Below, piece by piece: positions 54,719 through 64,000 of a DNA stretch of 64,000 bases. Made by a program: the position numbers and the translations under genes. This stretch comes from an uncultured Pelagibacteraceae bacterium (GTDB lineage: Bacteria; Pseudomonadota; Alphaproteobacteria; Pelagibacterales; Pelagibacteraceae): NCBI GenBank assembly GCA_902599335.1, contig CACKFA010000002.1:124001-188000 (forward strand), given 5' to 3'. Numbering within the stretch: the stretch's first letter is position 1; each line of letters starts with the position of its first letter. The notes beneath the pieces were generated by a model, which was not told the DNA's origin, made no database searches, and saw only the letters and a program-made list of their open reading frames with translations.

Positions 54719-55454
54719 TTTTTATTTCATAGGTAATTTTTCGAATATTTATAAAAATCCTTCGAAAAGATCTGAGATAACTTCACAAATTATACATGGT
54801 GAAAAATTCAAAATATTAGCAAAAAATAAAAATTGGATAAAAATTAAAACTTTATTTGATAATTATAAGGGGTTTATAAAAAATTCAAAATATATAGAAA
54901 AATTTAGCCCCAATTATAAAGTCAGCTCACTAAAAGCAAAGATTTATAAAAAACCTGGAATTGGAACTAGCAGTTGGCTTCCATTTGCATCCAAATTTTC
55001 TGTATTTGAGCAAAATAAGAATTACGTAAGAATTGAAAAAAATAAATGGATTAAAAAAGTAGATATTAAAAAAATAAACCATAAAGAAAATAATTTTACA
55101 AAAATATTTGAAAAATTTCTCGATGTAAAATATGTTTGGGGTGGAAAAACATTTAAAGGTATTGATTGTTCAGCCTTATTGCAAATATTTTATTGTTATA
55201 ATAATTCGTTTTATCCAAGAGATACAAAAGATCAGATCAAATATACAAAAAAGAATTCAAAGAAAAGACTATTTAAAAAAGGAGATATTATTTTTTGGAA
55301 AGGTCATGTTGCTATGTGTTTAAATTCTAAACAACTAATTCATGCTTATGGTCCAGAAAGAAAAGTAATTATTATGCCAATTATAGAAACAATTAATAGA
55401 ATTGAAAAAACTGCCAAGCTAAAGGTAAAAAAAGTATCTAGAATAAAATATTAA
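54705..55454 (+). CDS. NlpC/P60 cysteine peptidase with N-terminal SH3-type domains
   Basis: About 249 residues starting at a TTG (54705) or GTG (54708) inside the end of the MFS gene. Two bacterial SH3 repeats cover about residues 5-115 (the first contains YKNPSKRSEITSQI and WIKIK), then an NlpC/P60 domain with Cys155 in GIDCSALLQ, His201 in WKGHVAM and a third polar residue in IHAYG. It cleaves peptide stems of peptidoglycan, usually the D-Glu-diaminopimelate bond. No signal peptide is visible, so it probably works in the cytoplasm on recycled muropeptides brought in by the MFS carrier. Confidence 0.82.
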   Translation: MVQNNFYFIGNFSNIYKNPSKRSEITSQIIHGEKFKILAKNKNWIKIKTLFDNYKGFIKNSKYIEKFSPNYKVSSLKAKIYKKPGIGTSSWLPFASKFSVFEQNKNYVRIEKNKWIKKVDIKKINHKENNFTKIFEKFLDVKYVWGGKTFKGIDCSALLQIFYCYNNSFYPRDTKDQIKYTKKNSKKRLFKKGDIIFWKGHVAMCLNSKQLIHAYGPERKVIIMPIIETINRIEKTAKLKVKKVSRIKY

Positions 55455-56347
55455 TTTCTTCCAAAGTCAGGTTTATCAATATCTTGTTTCAATTTGATGA
55501 TTTTTGACCTTACTTTTTTAGTCTGAATAAGTTTCTTTACAATAGACTTATTATTTTTTGAATTAATATCTTTTTTAAATTGATTTAAATTTTTAATAAA
55601 CAAATCAATCGCTTTTGAAATATTATTTTTATTATTGAAAAAAATATCTCTCCACATGATTTCATTTGATGCTGCAATCCTAGAAAAATCTCGTAATCCA
55701 CCAGCACTATATTTGATTAGCTCATAATTTTGTTTTTTCTCAAAATCTTGTGCAGATTTCACCAGATTATATGCAATTAAGTGTGGTAAATGACTAGTAA
55801 TAGAAAAAATTTTGTCATGTTTTTCAGCGCTCATAATAACTACTTTGGCTCCAATTTTTTTCCAAAACTGAGCTAGAATATTTATGTTATTTTTTTTAAT
55901 ATTTTTTTCTTTAATTATTATGCACCATCTATCAGTAAACATATTTTCTTTACCATTCTCTGGACCACTGACCTCTGATCCAGCTATTGGGTGACTTTGA
56001 ATCCAATGAATACCTTTCTTTAAAAATTTATTTATAATTTTAGAAGTTTCAATTTTTGAAGAACCAATATCAGTAATCATTGTTTTCGATGGTATAAATT
56101 TATTAATTTTTAAAATAATATTTTTGTATTCACTCATTGGTGTACAAAAGATGATTAAATCAGAATTACTTACACCTTCTTTTAATGATTTAACAATTGT
56201 TCCAGGTAATTTTAATCTTTTTATCTTAGCAATATTTGATTTTGATTTTTCATAAATAAATATTTTTTTTGCTATTTTTTTTTTGCTAATACGCCTTAAT
56301 AAAGATGAACCTAATAATCCACAGCCAATAATTAAAATATTTTTCAT
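55451..56347 (-). CDS. tyrA: prephenate/arogenate dehydrogenase
   Basis: 298 residues. An N-terminal GCGLLGSSL Rossmann motif at 8-16 binds NAD(P). SHPIAGSEVSGPENG and SAEKHDKIFSITSHLPHLIAYNLV (quoted in part: ITSHLPH) are the catalytic His region and the helical dimer domain. It makes the 4-hydroxyphenylpyruvate or tyrosine precursor. Its start overlaps the hisC stop by 4 bases. This hisC-tyrA pairing occurs in many alphaproteobacteria and suggests that the aminotransferase also serves aromatic amino acids. Confidence 0.92.
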   Translation of the reverse strand: MKNILIIGCGLLGSSLLRRISKKKIAKKIFIYEKSKSNIAKIKRLKLPGTIVKSLKEGVSNSDLIIFCTPMSEYKNIILKINKFIPSKTMITDIGSSKIETSKIINKFLKKGIHWIQSHPIAGSEVSGPENGKENMFTDRWCIIIKEKNIKKNNINILAQFWKKIGAKVVIMSAEKHDKIFSITSHLPHLIAYNLVKSAQDFEKKQNYELIKYSAGGLRDFSRIAASNEIMWRDIFFNNKNNISKAIDLFIKNLNQFKKDINSKNNKSIVKKLIQTKKVRSKIIKLKQDIDKPDFGRN

Positions 56348-57429
56348 TTTTTCAATACTTGCTTAATAACACTCATAAATTTTAAGTTTTCTTTTTTAGA
56401 TCCAATAGTTAACCTTAATTTATTCTTTATATGATAACCATCTTCTGTTGATCTTAAAATAATTCCCTTATTTTTAAGTTTTTCATACAGAAACTTTGCT
56501 GAATATCTGCATTTTTCAAAATTAAGTAACAAAAAATTTGCTGAAACTGAATTTGAAAAAATATTATATGCCTCAAGAAATTTCTTAATTTTTTCAGAAT
56601 ATAATAAATTATGTCTAATCGATTTATTTATGAAAGCTTTATCCTTCAGTGACTCGATGGCAGCTAATTGAGCAATACCATTTACATTAAATGGTGGTTT
56701 TATAACATTTAGCGCATCAACTATTTTTTTTGATCCATATCCCCAACCTACTCTCAGAGAAGCTAATCCAAACATTTTTGAAAAAGTTCTAAGGATGAAA
56801 ACATTATCTTTATTTTTAAACAAATCTAACCCAGATGAATAATCTTTGTTTTTCATATATTCTGCATAAGCATCATCTATAACTAGTAAAATTTTTTTGT
56901 TTAATCTTTTTCTTAATTCTAAAACTTCTTTTTTCGTTAAATAAGTTCCTGTAGGATTGTTTGGGTTAGCTATAAACACAATTTTAGTTTTTTTTGTAAT
57001 TTTTTTTAAAATTTCATTTACCGAAACTTTAAAATTAATTTCTTTTGCAAATACAACTTTTGCACCTACAATTTTTGAGTAAATTCTGTACATTAAAAAA
57101 CTGTACTCTGGTACCACAACCTCATCTTTTGGGTTTAAAAACAACTGACAGAGCATTTGAATAACTTCATCTGAACCAGCTCCACAAATAATTTTCTCAG
57201 AATTACATTTATAAGCTTTAGATATTGCTTTTCTTAAATTTTGAGATTTTCCATCTGGATACTTATCTAAATTCAGATTTTTATTTGATATTATTTTCTT
57301 TGCTTTAGGGCTCATACCTAGAGCAGACTCATTTGCAGAAAGCTTAATTACGTTCTTAAGTTTCTTAACTTTTGATTTGCCAGGCTTATAGGCCTCAATT
57401 TTAAATTTTTTGAAATTTGGAGTTATCAT
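56344..57429 (-). CDS. hisC: histidinol-phosphate/aromatic aminotransferase
   Basis: 361 residues of fold type I PLP enzymes. LSANESALGMSPKA at the start, GAGSDEVIQML, NPNNPTGTYL, DDAYAEYM and the PLP Lys in RTFSKMFGLASLRVG (near residue 220) are all standard for HisC. It catalyses the transamination in histidine synthesis and likely also in tyrosine/phenylalanine synthesis, given its overlap with tyrA. Confidence 0.93.
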   Translation of the reverse strand: MITPNFKKFKIEAYKPGKSKVKKLKNVIKLSANESALGMSPKAKKIISNKNLNLDKYPDGKSQNLRKAISKAYKCNSEKIICGAGSDEVIQMLCQLFLNPKDEVVVPEYSFLMYRIYSKIVGAKVVFAKEINFKVSVNEILKKITKKTKIVFIANPNNPTGTYLTKKEVLELRKRLNKKILLVIDDAYAEYMKNKDYSSGLDLFKNKDNVFILRTFSKMFGLASLRVGWGYGSKKIVDALNVIKPPFNVNGIAQLAAIESLKDKAFINKSIRHNLLYSEKIKKFLEAYNIFSNSVSANFLLLNFEKCRYSAKFLYEKLKNKGIILRSTEDGYHIKNKLRLTIGSKKENLKFMSVIKQVLKK

Positions 57430-57502
57430 TTTTTTTAATTTATGTGCTCTTTATAGATAAAATTACAAAATTTTATAGAGAATAAGAGGATTTTTTAAAA
57501 AA

Positions 57503-57531
57503 TTGACATAATAAATAAGTTCTAGTAAAAA
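57503..57531 (+). promoter_or_regulatory. probable promoter of the metX operon
   Basis: A perfect TTGACA at 57503-57508 is followed after 17 bases by TAAAAA (57526-57531), a weak -10. Transcription would begin just at the start of the SAM-II riboswitch, as expected for that element. The -35 half is strong; the -10 assignment is by spacing. Confidence 0.55.
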
Positions 57532-57535
57532 AATT

Positions 57536-57588
57536 ATGCGCTGATTTAACTGAATTGCGAGCGCTTAAAAAAAACCGCTAAAATAGTT
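57536..57588 (+). promoter_or_regulatory. SAM-II riboswitch upstream of metX
   Basis: The sequence keeps the SAM-II core: GCGCTGATTTAAC, then TTGC, GCGC and GCTAAAA in the right order. Helix P1 pairs GCGC at 57538-57541 with 57561-57564. The pseudoknot helices are formed by GCG (57557-57559) with CGC (57576-57578) and AACT (57548-57551) with AGTT (57585-57588). Bases in the two pseudoknot helices differ from the well-known metX example yet still pair, which is good evidence. SAM binding represses methionine genes, and the gene downstream is metX. Confidence 0.93.
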
Positions 57589-57620
57589 TTTTTTCTCACA
57601 ATTCGAAACAGTCAAAAACT

Positions 57621-58742
57621 ATGAATACTGAGAAAAACATAAAAACTTTAATTGTAAAAAAACAACTAAAATTAGACTGTGGAAAGACCATAAAAGATTT
57701 TCCGATAGCCTATGAAACTTACGGTTCACTTAATTCAAAAAAAGATAATGCAATATTAGTTTTTCATGCTCTAACAGGAGATCAATTTGTAACCGGAATA
57801 AACCCTGTAACTAACAAAGAGGGTTGGTGGAGTTATGCAGTAGGTCCTGATAAAGCTATCGATACAAATAAATATTTTGTTATTTGCTCTAACGTAATTG
57901 GTGGATGTATGGGGTCGTACGGACCAAGTCATAAAGATACTGATCAAAAAATTTTTGGAACAAATTTTCCCGTTATTACAATTAATGATATGGTGAATGC
58001 TCAATATAATTTACTTGATCATTTTGGTATTGATAAACTGTTTTCTATAACTGGTGGTTCAATGGGAGGTATGCAAGTCCTTCAGTTTATTAGCAACTTT
58101 CCTGATAAATCTAAAACAGTGATACCGATAGCAACCACATCTAGTCATTCAGCTCAAAATATTGCTTTTAACGAGCTAGGTAGACAAGCTATTACAGCTG
58201 ATAGTAACTGGAAAGATGGGAATTATACATCAAACGATACTAATCCTGGAAAAGGATTGGCAGTAGCTAGAATGGCAGCTCATATTACTTACTTATCTAA
58301 AAAAGGTTTGCAGGAAAAATTTGGAAGAAAGTTGCAAGAGAGAGAAGATCTTAAATTTGGATTTGACGCTGATTTTCAAATAGAAAGTTATTTAAGATAT
58401 CAGGGCTCAGTTTTCGTAGATAGATTTGATGCAAATAGTTATCTTTATATTACTAGAGCTATGGATTATTTTGATTTAGCAAAACAATTCAATGGTAATC
58501 TTTCAGAAGCATTTAAAAATACAAACGCGAAATTTTTTATAATTTCATTTACTTCAGATTGGCTTTATCCAACCCAAGAAAACAAAGATATTGTGATTGC
58601 TTTAAACTCAATAGGAGCTGATGTTGGATTTGTAGAAATTGAGTCGGATAAAGGTCACGACTCCTTTTTACTAGATGTTCCTGATTTCTTAAGTGCACTT
58701 AAAAACTTTTTAGATAAATCTTACGAAGAAAATAAATTATGA
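57621..58742 (+). CDS. metX: homoserine O-acetyltransferase
   Basis: 373 residues of the alpha/beta hydrolase fold. The nucleophile Ser147 lies in GGSMGGMQVLQ, Asp313 in FTSDWLYP and His346 in KGHDSFLLD. HALTGDQF and GGCMGSYGPS shape the oxyanion hole and acyl site. It activates homoserine (acetyl- or succinyl-CoA) for methionine synthesis by direct sulfhydrylation. A SAM-II riboswitch controls it. It overlaps metW by 4 bases. Confidence 0.95.
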   Translation: MNTEKNIKTLIVKKQLKLDCGKTIKDFPIAYETYGSLNSKKDNAILVFHALTGDQFVTGINPVTNKEGWWSYAVGPDKAIDTNKYFVICSNVIGGCMGSYGPSHKDTDQKIFGTNFPVITINDMVNAQYNLLDHFGIDKLFSITGGSMGGMQVLQFISNFPDKSKTVIPIATTSSHSAQNIAFNELGRQAITADSNWKDGNYTSNDTNPGKGLAVARMAAHITYLSKKGLQEKFGRKLQEREDLKFGFDADFQIESYLRYQGSVFVDRFDANSYLYITRAMDYFDLAKQFNGNLSEAFKNTNAKFFIISFTSDWLYPTQENKDIVIALNSIGADVGFVEIESDKGHDSFLLDVPDFLSALKNFLDKSYEENKL

Positions 58743-59335
58743 AAAATGAATTTCAGATTATAGCAGATTTAATTGAAAAAGATAAGAAAGTCTTAGATGT
58801 AGGTTGTGCTGATGGAACTTTGATGAAATTTTTAAAGGATAATAAAAACATAAATATAAGAGGATTAGAAATTTCAAAAGAAAGAGTGCAAGAATGTATT
58901 GCAAAAGGTTTAACTGTAATTGAAGGAAATGCTGAAAAAGATTTAAAACAATTTCCAGACAAATCATTTGATTATGTTATTTTAAGCCAAACCCTTCAAG
59001 CTTTTCTTAATCCTGAATTAGTTTTAGATGAACTTTTAAGAGTTGGAAAAAAAGCAATAGTTACGATTCCTAATTTTGGATACTGGAAAGTAAGATTTCA
59101 TTTATTAATTAAAGGTACAATGCCAATTACAAAAACATTACCAGATGAATGGTATAACACACCAAATTTACATATGTGTACAATCAAAGATTTTTTTCAC
59201 TTTGTAAAATCAAAAGATATTAAAATTTTTAAATCACTCGCTTTAAATAATCTTAATTCATCAATAATAAATCAGAGTAATTTAGGAGTTAAGAATTTGT
59301 TTGCAGATCTAGGTATATTTTTGATAGAAAAATAA
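58739..59335 (+). CDS. metW: methionine biosynthesis protein MetW
   Basis: 198 residues with a class I SAM-methyltransferase fold: VLDVGCADGTLMKFL near residues 19-33, RGLEISKERVQECIAKGL and the LSQTLQAF segment. MetW is needed with MetX in many proteobacteria for full acyltransferase activity; recent work treats MetX-MetW as a complex. Its own methyltransferase activity is unproven. It is linked to metX by an ATGA overlap and to gloB by a 1-base gap. Confidence 0.93.
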   Translation: MKNEFQIIADLIEKDKKVLDVGCADGTLMKFLKDNKNINIRGLEISKERVQECIAKGLTVIEGNAEKDLKQFPDKSFDYVILSQTLQAFLNPELVLDELLRVGKKAIVTIPNFGYWKVRFHLLIKGTMPITKTLPDEWYNTPNLHMCTIKDFFHFVKSKDIKIFKSLALNNLNSSIINQSNLGVKNLFADLGIFLIEK

Positions 59336-59336
59336 A

Positions 59337-60056
59337 ATGCGTATTGAAATTATACCTTGTCTTCAGGACAACTATAGCTATTTAATAATAGACGAAAGTA
59401 ACAATTCTGCGTGTATTGTAGATCCCAGTGAGGCTGAGCCAATAATAAATTTCCTAAAGAATAAAAATATAAAATTAAAATACATTCTTAATACTCATCA
59501 TCACTATGATCACATTGGAGGAAATCAAGAATTAAAAAAAAAATATGGATCGGTTGTTGTAGGTTTTAAAGGAGACTCGAAAAGAATACCAGAGATAGAC
59601 ATATTTTTAGAAGATAATCAAATATGGAAAGCCGAAAACTTTGAAGCTAAAATTATGCATATACCTGGACATACTTCAGGCCATATTTGTTTTAATTTTT
59701 TTAAAGAAAAAATAGTTTTTACCGGAGATACACTTTTCTCACTTGGTTGTGGAAGAATATTCGAAGGTTCTTATGAGGAAATGTTTGAATCTTTAAACAA
59801 AATTAAATTATTACCAGAAGATACAAAAATTTATTGTGGTCATGAATACACTCTTAACAATGCAAAATTTTGCAAAAAATATGATTCTGAAAACAAAGAT
59901 TTACAAAAAAAAATAGAAAAAATAGAAAAATTAAGAGAAAATGGAATTCCTACAATACCCTCAACTTTAAAAGAGGAATTGGAGTGTAATATATTTTTAA
60001 GAGCAAAAGATGTTAAAACCTTTTCAAAATTAAGAGATTTAAAGGATAATTTCTAA
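59337..60056 (+). CDS. gloB: hydroxyacylglutathione hydrolase (glyoxalase II)
   Basis: 239 residues. The metallo-beta-lactamase motif THHHYDHIGG lies near residues 53-62, with PGHTSGH, TGDTLFSLGCGRIFEG and CGHEYTLNN supplying the other metal ligands and glutathione contacts. It hydrolyses lactoylglutathione at the end of methylglyoxal detoxification. As third gene of the metX unit it would come under the SAM-II riboswitch, a coupling that is odd metabolically but frequent in alphaproteobacteria. Confidence 0.94.
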   Translation: MRIEIIPCLQDNYSYLIIDESNNSACIVDPSEAEPIINFLKNKNIKLKYILNTHHHYDHIGGNQELKKKYGSVVVGFKGDSKRIPEIDIFLEDNQIWKAENFEAKIMHIPGHTSGHICFNFFKEKIVFTGDTLFSLGCGRIFEGSYEEMFESLNKIKLLPEDTKIYCGHEYTLNNAKFCKKYDSENKDLQKKIEKIEKLRENGIPTIPSTLKEELECNIFLRAKDVKTFSKLRDLKDNF

Positions 60057-60066
60057 TTAATTCGGC

Positions 60067-60094
60067 TTGACTAAAGGCTAGCTACAACTATATT
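60067..60094 (+). promoter_or_regulatory. sigma-70-type promoter of rplU-rpmA-obgE-proBA
   Basis: TTGACT at 60067-60072 and TATATT at 60089-60094 are separated by 16 bases. The predicted start near 60101 leaves about 20 bases before the rplU ATG, with no visible Shine-Dalgarno sequence in between. Confidence 0.7.
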
Positions 60095-60120
60095 GCGGTA
60101 ACTTTAAATTAAATCATACT

Positions 60121-60519
60121 ATGTCATACGCAGTAATAAAAACAGGTGGAAAACAGTATAAAGTAAAGTCTGGAGAAATTCTAAAGATTGAAAAACTACC
60201 AGAATCTAAACCTGAGACTAAAATAGAGTTTAATGAAATTTTGGCATACGGTGATGACAAATCAATTGAAATTGGAACTCCAAATGTTGAGGGTGCAAAA
60301 GTAGAGGCTGATTTAATTAAAAATAGCAAAAATAGAACTATTTTAATTTTTAAAAAAAGAAGAAGACAAAATTCAAGAAGAAAAAATGGGCATAGGCAAC
60401 AATATTCTATGATAAGAATTAACAAAATTTTTTCAAAAGATGGTAAAGTTTTATCAGAAGCTGAAAAAATTTCTAAAACTTCAAAAAAAGAAGAAGTTAA
60501 GGAAGCAGTAAGCAAATAG
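60121..60519 (+). CDS. rplU: 50S ribosomal protein L21
   Basis: 132 residues. It starts MSYAVIKTGGKQYKV, the L21 signature, and contains FKKRRRQNSRRKNGHRQQYS, the conserved rRNA-binding basic stretch (positions about 78-97), followed by a C-terminal extension of about 30 residues rich in Lys/Glu typical of alphaproteobacteria. It is followed by rpmA after 14 bases, the normal arrangement. Confidence 0.96.
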   Translation: MSYAVIKTGGKQYKVKSGEILKIEKLPESKPETKIEFNEILAYGDDKSIEIGTPNVEGAKVEADLIKNSKNRTILIFKKRRRQNSRRKNGHRQQYSMIRINKIFSKDGKVLSEAEKISKTSKKEEVKEAVSK

Positions 60520-60533
60520 TTATTAGGTAAATT

Positions 60534-60788
60534 ATGGCAACAAAAAAAGCAGGTGGATCATCACGAAACGGACGAGATAGTGCCGGTAGAAGACTTGGTG
60601 TAAAAAAGTATGGTGGTGAAACAGTAATTCCTGGAAACATAATTGTTAGACAAAGAGGAACTAAGATTTTTCCAGGTGAAAATGTTGGTATGGGTAAAGA
60701 TCATTCAATATTTTCAGTTGTTAAAGGGAAAGTTGTTTTCAAAAAATCTAAATCAGATAGAACTTTCGTTTCTGTAAAGCCCAATTAA
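60534..60788 (+). CDS. rpmA: 50S ribosomal protein L27
   Basis: 84 residues. [24 protein letters not shown] is the diagnostic start (quoted in part: [10 protein letters not shown]), whose N-terminal tail reaches the peptidyl-transferase centre. [15 protein letters not shown] and GKDHSIFS follow. No N-terminal pre-sequence of the Firmicutes type is present. It lies between rplU and obgE in the conserved ribosome-GTPase cluster. Confidence 0.97.
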   Translation: MATKKAGGSSRNGRDSAGRRLGVKKYGGETVIPGNIIVRQRGTKIFPGENVGMGKDHSIFSVVKGKVVFKKSKSDRTFVSVKPN

Positions 60789-60804
60789 TAGTACAACCAA
60801 TTAA

Positions 60805-62899
<2,095 letters not shown>

Positions 62900-64000
62900 A
62901 TGATTAAATATATGAATTTAATTGGAATAAAAGCTCGAAAAGCTAGTGAGTATAAAGTTACAACTGAAGTAAAAAATAAAGTCTTAAATGATTACGCGAA
63001 ATTAATTAAGAATGAAAAAAAATTTATTATTAATCAAAATTCAAAAGATATTAATTACGCAAGAAAAAAAGGATTAAAAGAAAACTTAATCAAAAGACTT
63101 CATTTAAATGAAAATAAATTAGATGGAATTATAAATTCTATTTTTAAAATAGCTAAATTAAGGGATCCTATAGATAGCACTCTAGAAAAATGGAAAAGAC
63201 CGAATGGTTTGAATATTAAAAGAGTTTCAATACCAATTGGAGTTATTGGGGTTATTTATGAAAGTAGACCAAATGTAACTTCAGATATTGCTAGTCTTTG
63301 TTTTAAATCTGGAAATGTAGTGATTTTGAAAGGAGGCTCTGAGGCCATAAATTCAAATAAAGCTTTAGCTAAGCTGTTTAGAAAAGCACTTAAAAAAAAT
63401 AAAGTTAATGAAAACTTTATACAATTTATTGATTCAAAACAAAGGAGACTTGTGGATATTATGCTTTCTAAGATGAAAAAATATATCGATGTTATCATAC
63501 CTCGTGGTGGAAAAAATTTAGTCAAAAAAGTTTTAGAATTATCCAAAGTACCTATAATTGGGCACTTAGAGGGGCTTTGTCATACTTATATAGATAAAGA
63601 TGCAGAATTAAAAATGGCTAAAGAAATTGTCTATAACGCTAAATTAAGAAATACAAGTATTTGTGGTGCGACTGAAACTATTCTTATTCATAAAAATATA
63701 GTCAAAAAATTTAGTAATCCTATTTTGCAGGAACTTGAAAATAGTGGTTGTAAAATAATTGGCGATAAGATTTTGAAAAGTTATTACAATGGTCAAGTAT
63801 ATCCTGCAAAAGAAAAAGATTGGTCAACTGAATATTTATCATCAATTGTATCTGTTAAAGTTGTTAAAAATTCTGAAGAGGCAATTATGCATATTAACAA
63901 ATACGGAACTATGCACACTGACTCCATCATTACAAAAAATAAAAAGACAGCAAAATATTTCCTAAAAAATGTTAAAAGCTCAATTGCAATGCATAATACC
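62900..64000 (+). CDS. proA: glutamate-5-semialdehyde dehydrogenase, cut by window end
   Basis: An open frame starts at the ATG directly after the proB stop and runs to the window edge without a stop, giving about 367 residues of an expected ~415. IPIGVIGVIYESRPNVT, LKGGSEAINSNKAL, IDVIIPRGGKNLVKKV and the active-site Cys in NTSICGATETIL are all typical of ProA. It reduces glutamyl phosphate to glutamate semialdehyde for proline synthesis. The translation ends in the KYGTMHTDSIIT region, so only the last part is missing. Confidence 0.95.
   Translation, partial: MIKYMNLIGIKARKASEYKVTTEVKNKVLNDYAKLIKNEKKFIINQNSKDINYARKKGLKENLIKRLHLNENKLDGIINSIFKIAKLRDPIDSTLEKWKRPNGLNIKRVSIPIGVIGVIYESRPNVTSDIASLCFKSGNVVILKGGSEAINSNKALAKLFRKALKKNKVNENFIQFIDSKQRRLVDIMLSKMKKYIDVIIPRGGKNLVKKVLELSKVPIIGHLEGLCHTYIDKDAELKMAKEIVYNAKLRNTSICGATETILIHKNIVKKFSNPILQELENSGCKIIGDKILKSYYNGQVYPAKEKDWSTEYLSSIVSVKVVKNSEEAIMHINKYGTMHTDSIITKNKKTAKYFLKNVKSSIAMHNT

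Noticed and set aside
60114..60515. 133-codon open frame antisense to rplU
   Set aside because: It covers rplU almost exactly on the other strand, has no family pattern or ribosome-binding site, and L21 is certain. It is a shadow caused by Lys/Glu-rich codons.
63256..63546. 96-codon antisense frame within proA
   Set aside because: ProA motifs are continuous on the plus strand through this stretch; the antisense frame is a shadow.

Overview
The window looks like a piece of a streamlined SAR11-type alphaproteobacterium (order Pelagibacterales). The DNA is strongly AT-rich and proteins are rich in Lys, Ile and Asn. Genes are packed with overlapping stops and starts. Several gene sets are typical of alphaproteobacteria: RegA/ActR, a ChvG/ChvI-like pair near ahcY, class I LysRS, metXW behind a SAM-II riboswitch, and AmgK/MurU. 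I see no tRNA, rRNA, insertion sequence, prophage, integrase or CRISPR array. No gap between genes exceeds about 190 bases, so there is no long unannotated stretch. Layout: 1-11.7 kb holds the end of a DUF6134-like gene, a renalase-like oxidoreductase, the TldD/TldE protease pair, a DCC-family protein, two proteins of unknown function, a cyclopropane-fatty-acid synthase homologue, a DapA-family aldolase, a J-domain membrane protein, a prolyl-oligopeptidase (oligopeptidase B type), an Hsp20 under apparent heat-shock control and a small lipoprotein. 11.8-26.3 kb is a dedicated purine-catabolism island in three transcription units: a plus-strand deaminase plus BMP-type ABC importer; a minus-strand unit uraH-xdhA-xdhB-guaD-puuD-phosphoribosyltransferase; and a plus-strand unit uraD-alc-allA-puuE. 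A lone c-type cytochrome closes the island. Together these encode import and stepwise degradation of guanine/xanthine through urate, allantoin and allantoate to glyoxylate and urea. The urate hydroxylase PuuD lacks its usual cytochrome domain, and the separate cytochrome is the obvious candidate for the missing part. 26.4-34.6 kb carries a DUF1330 protein, a base-excision glycosylase, an EamA transporter, MsrA, a sulfurtransferase, an RND efflux pair, a lytic transglycosylase lipoprotein and a VanZ-like protein. 34.6-45.0 kb carries gpmA, murU-amgK-tsaE-ahcY, chvG-chvI, polA, bioY and regA. 45.0-48.3 kb is a polyamine operon: ornithine decarboxylase, a deoxyhypusine-synthase-like protein and an agmatinase-family ureohydrolase. 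48.3-57.4 kb carries a VUT/YhhQ-type transporter, rpmB, pyrD, lysS, trkH, an MFS transporter, an NlpC/P60 hydrolase and tyrA-hisC. 57.5-64 kb carries metX-metW-gloB behind a SAM-II riboswitch, then rplU-rpmA-obgE-proB-proA, cut by the window end. Regulatory highlights: a ROSE-like RNA thermometer and sigma-32-like promoter before hsp20, a SAM-II riboswitch whose pseudoknot runs straight into a U-tract before metX, a nearly leaderless rpmB promoter, a possible attenuator before ornithine decarboxylase, and one clear intrinsic terminator closing the purine importer operon. The most unusual systems are the split urate hydroxylase within the complete ureide island and the polyamine trio containing a deoxyhypusine-synthase homologue.
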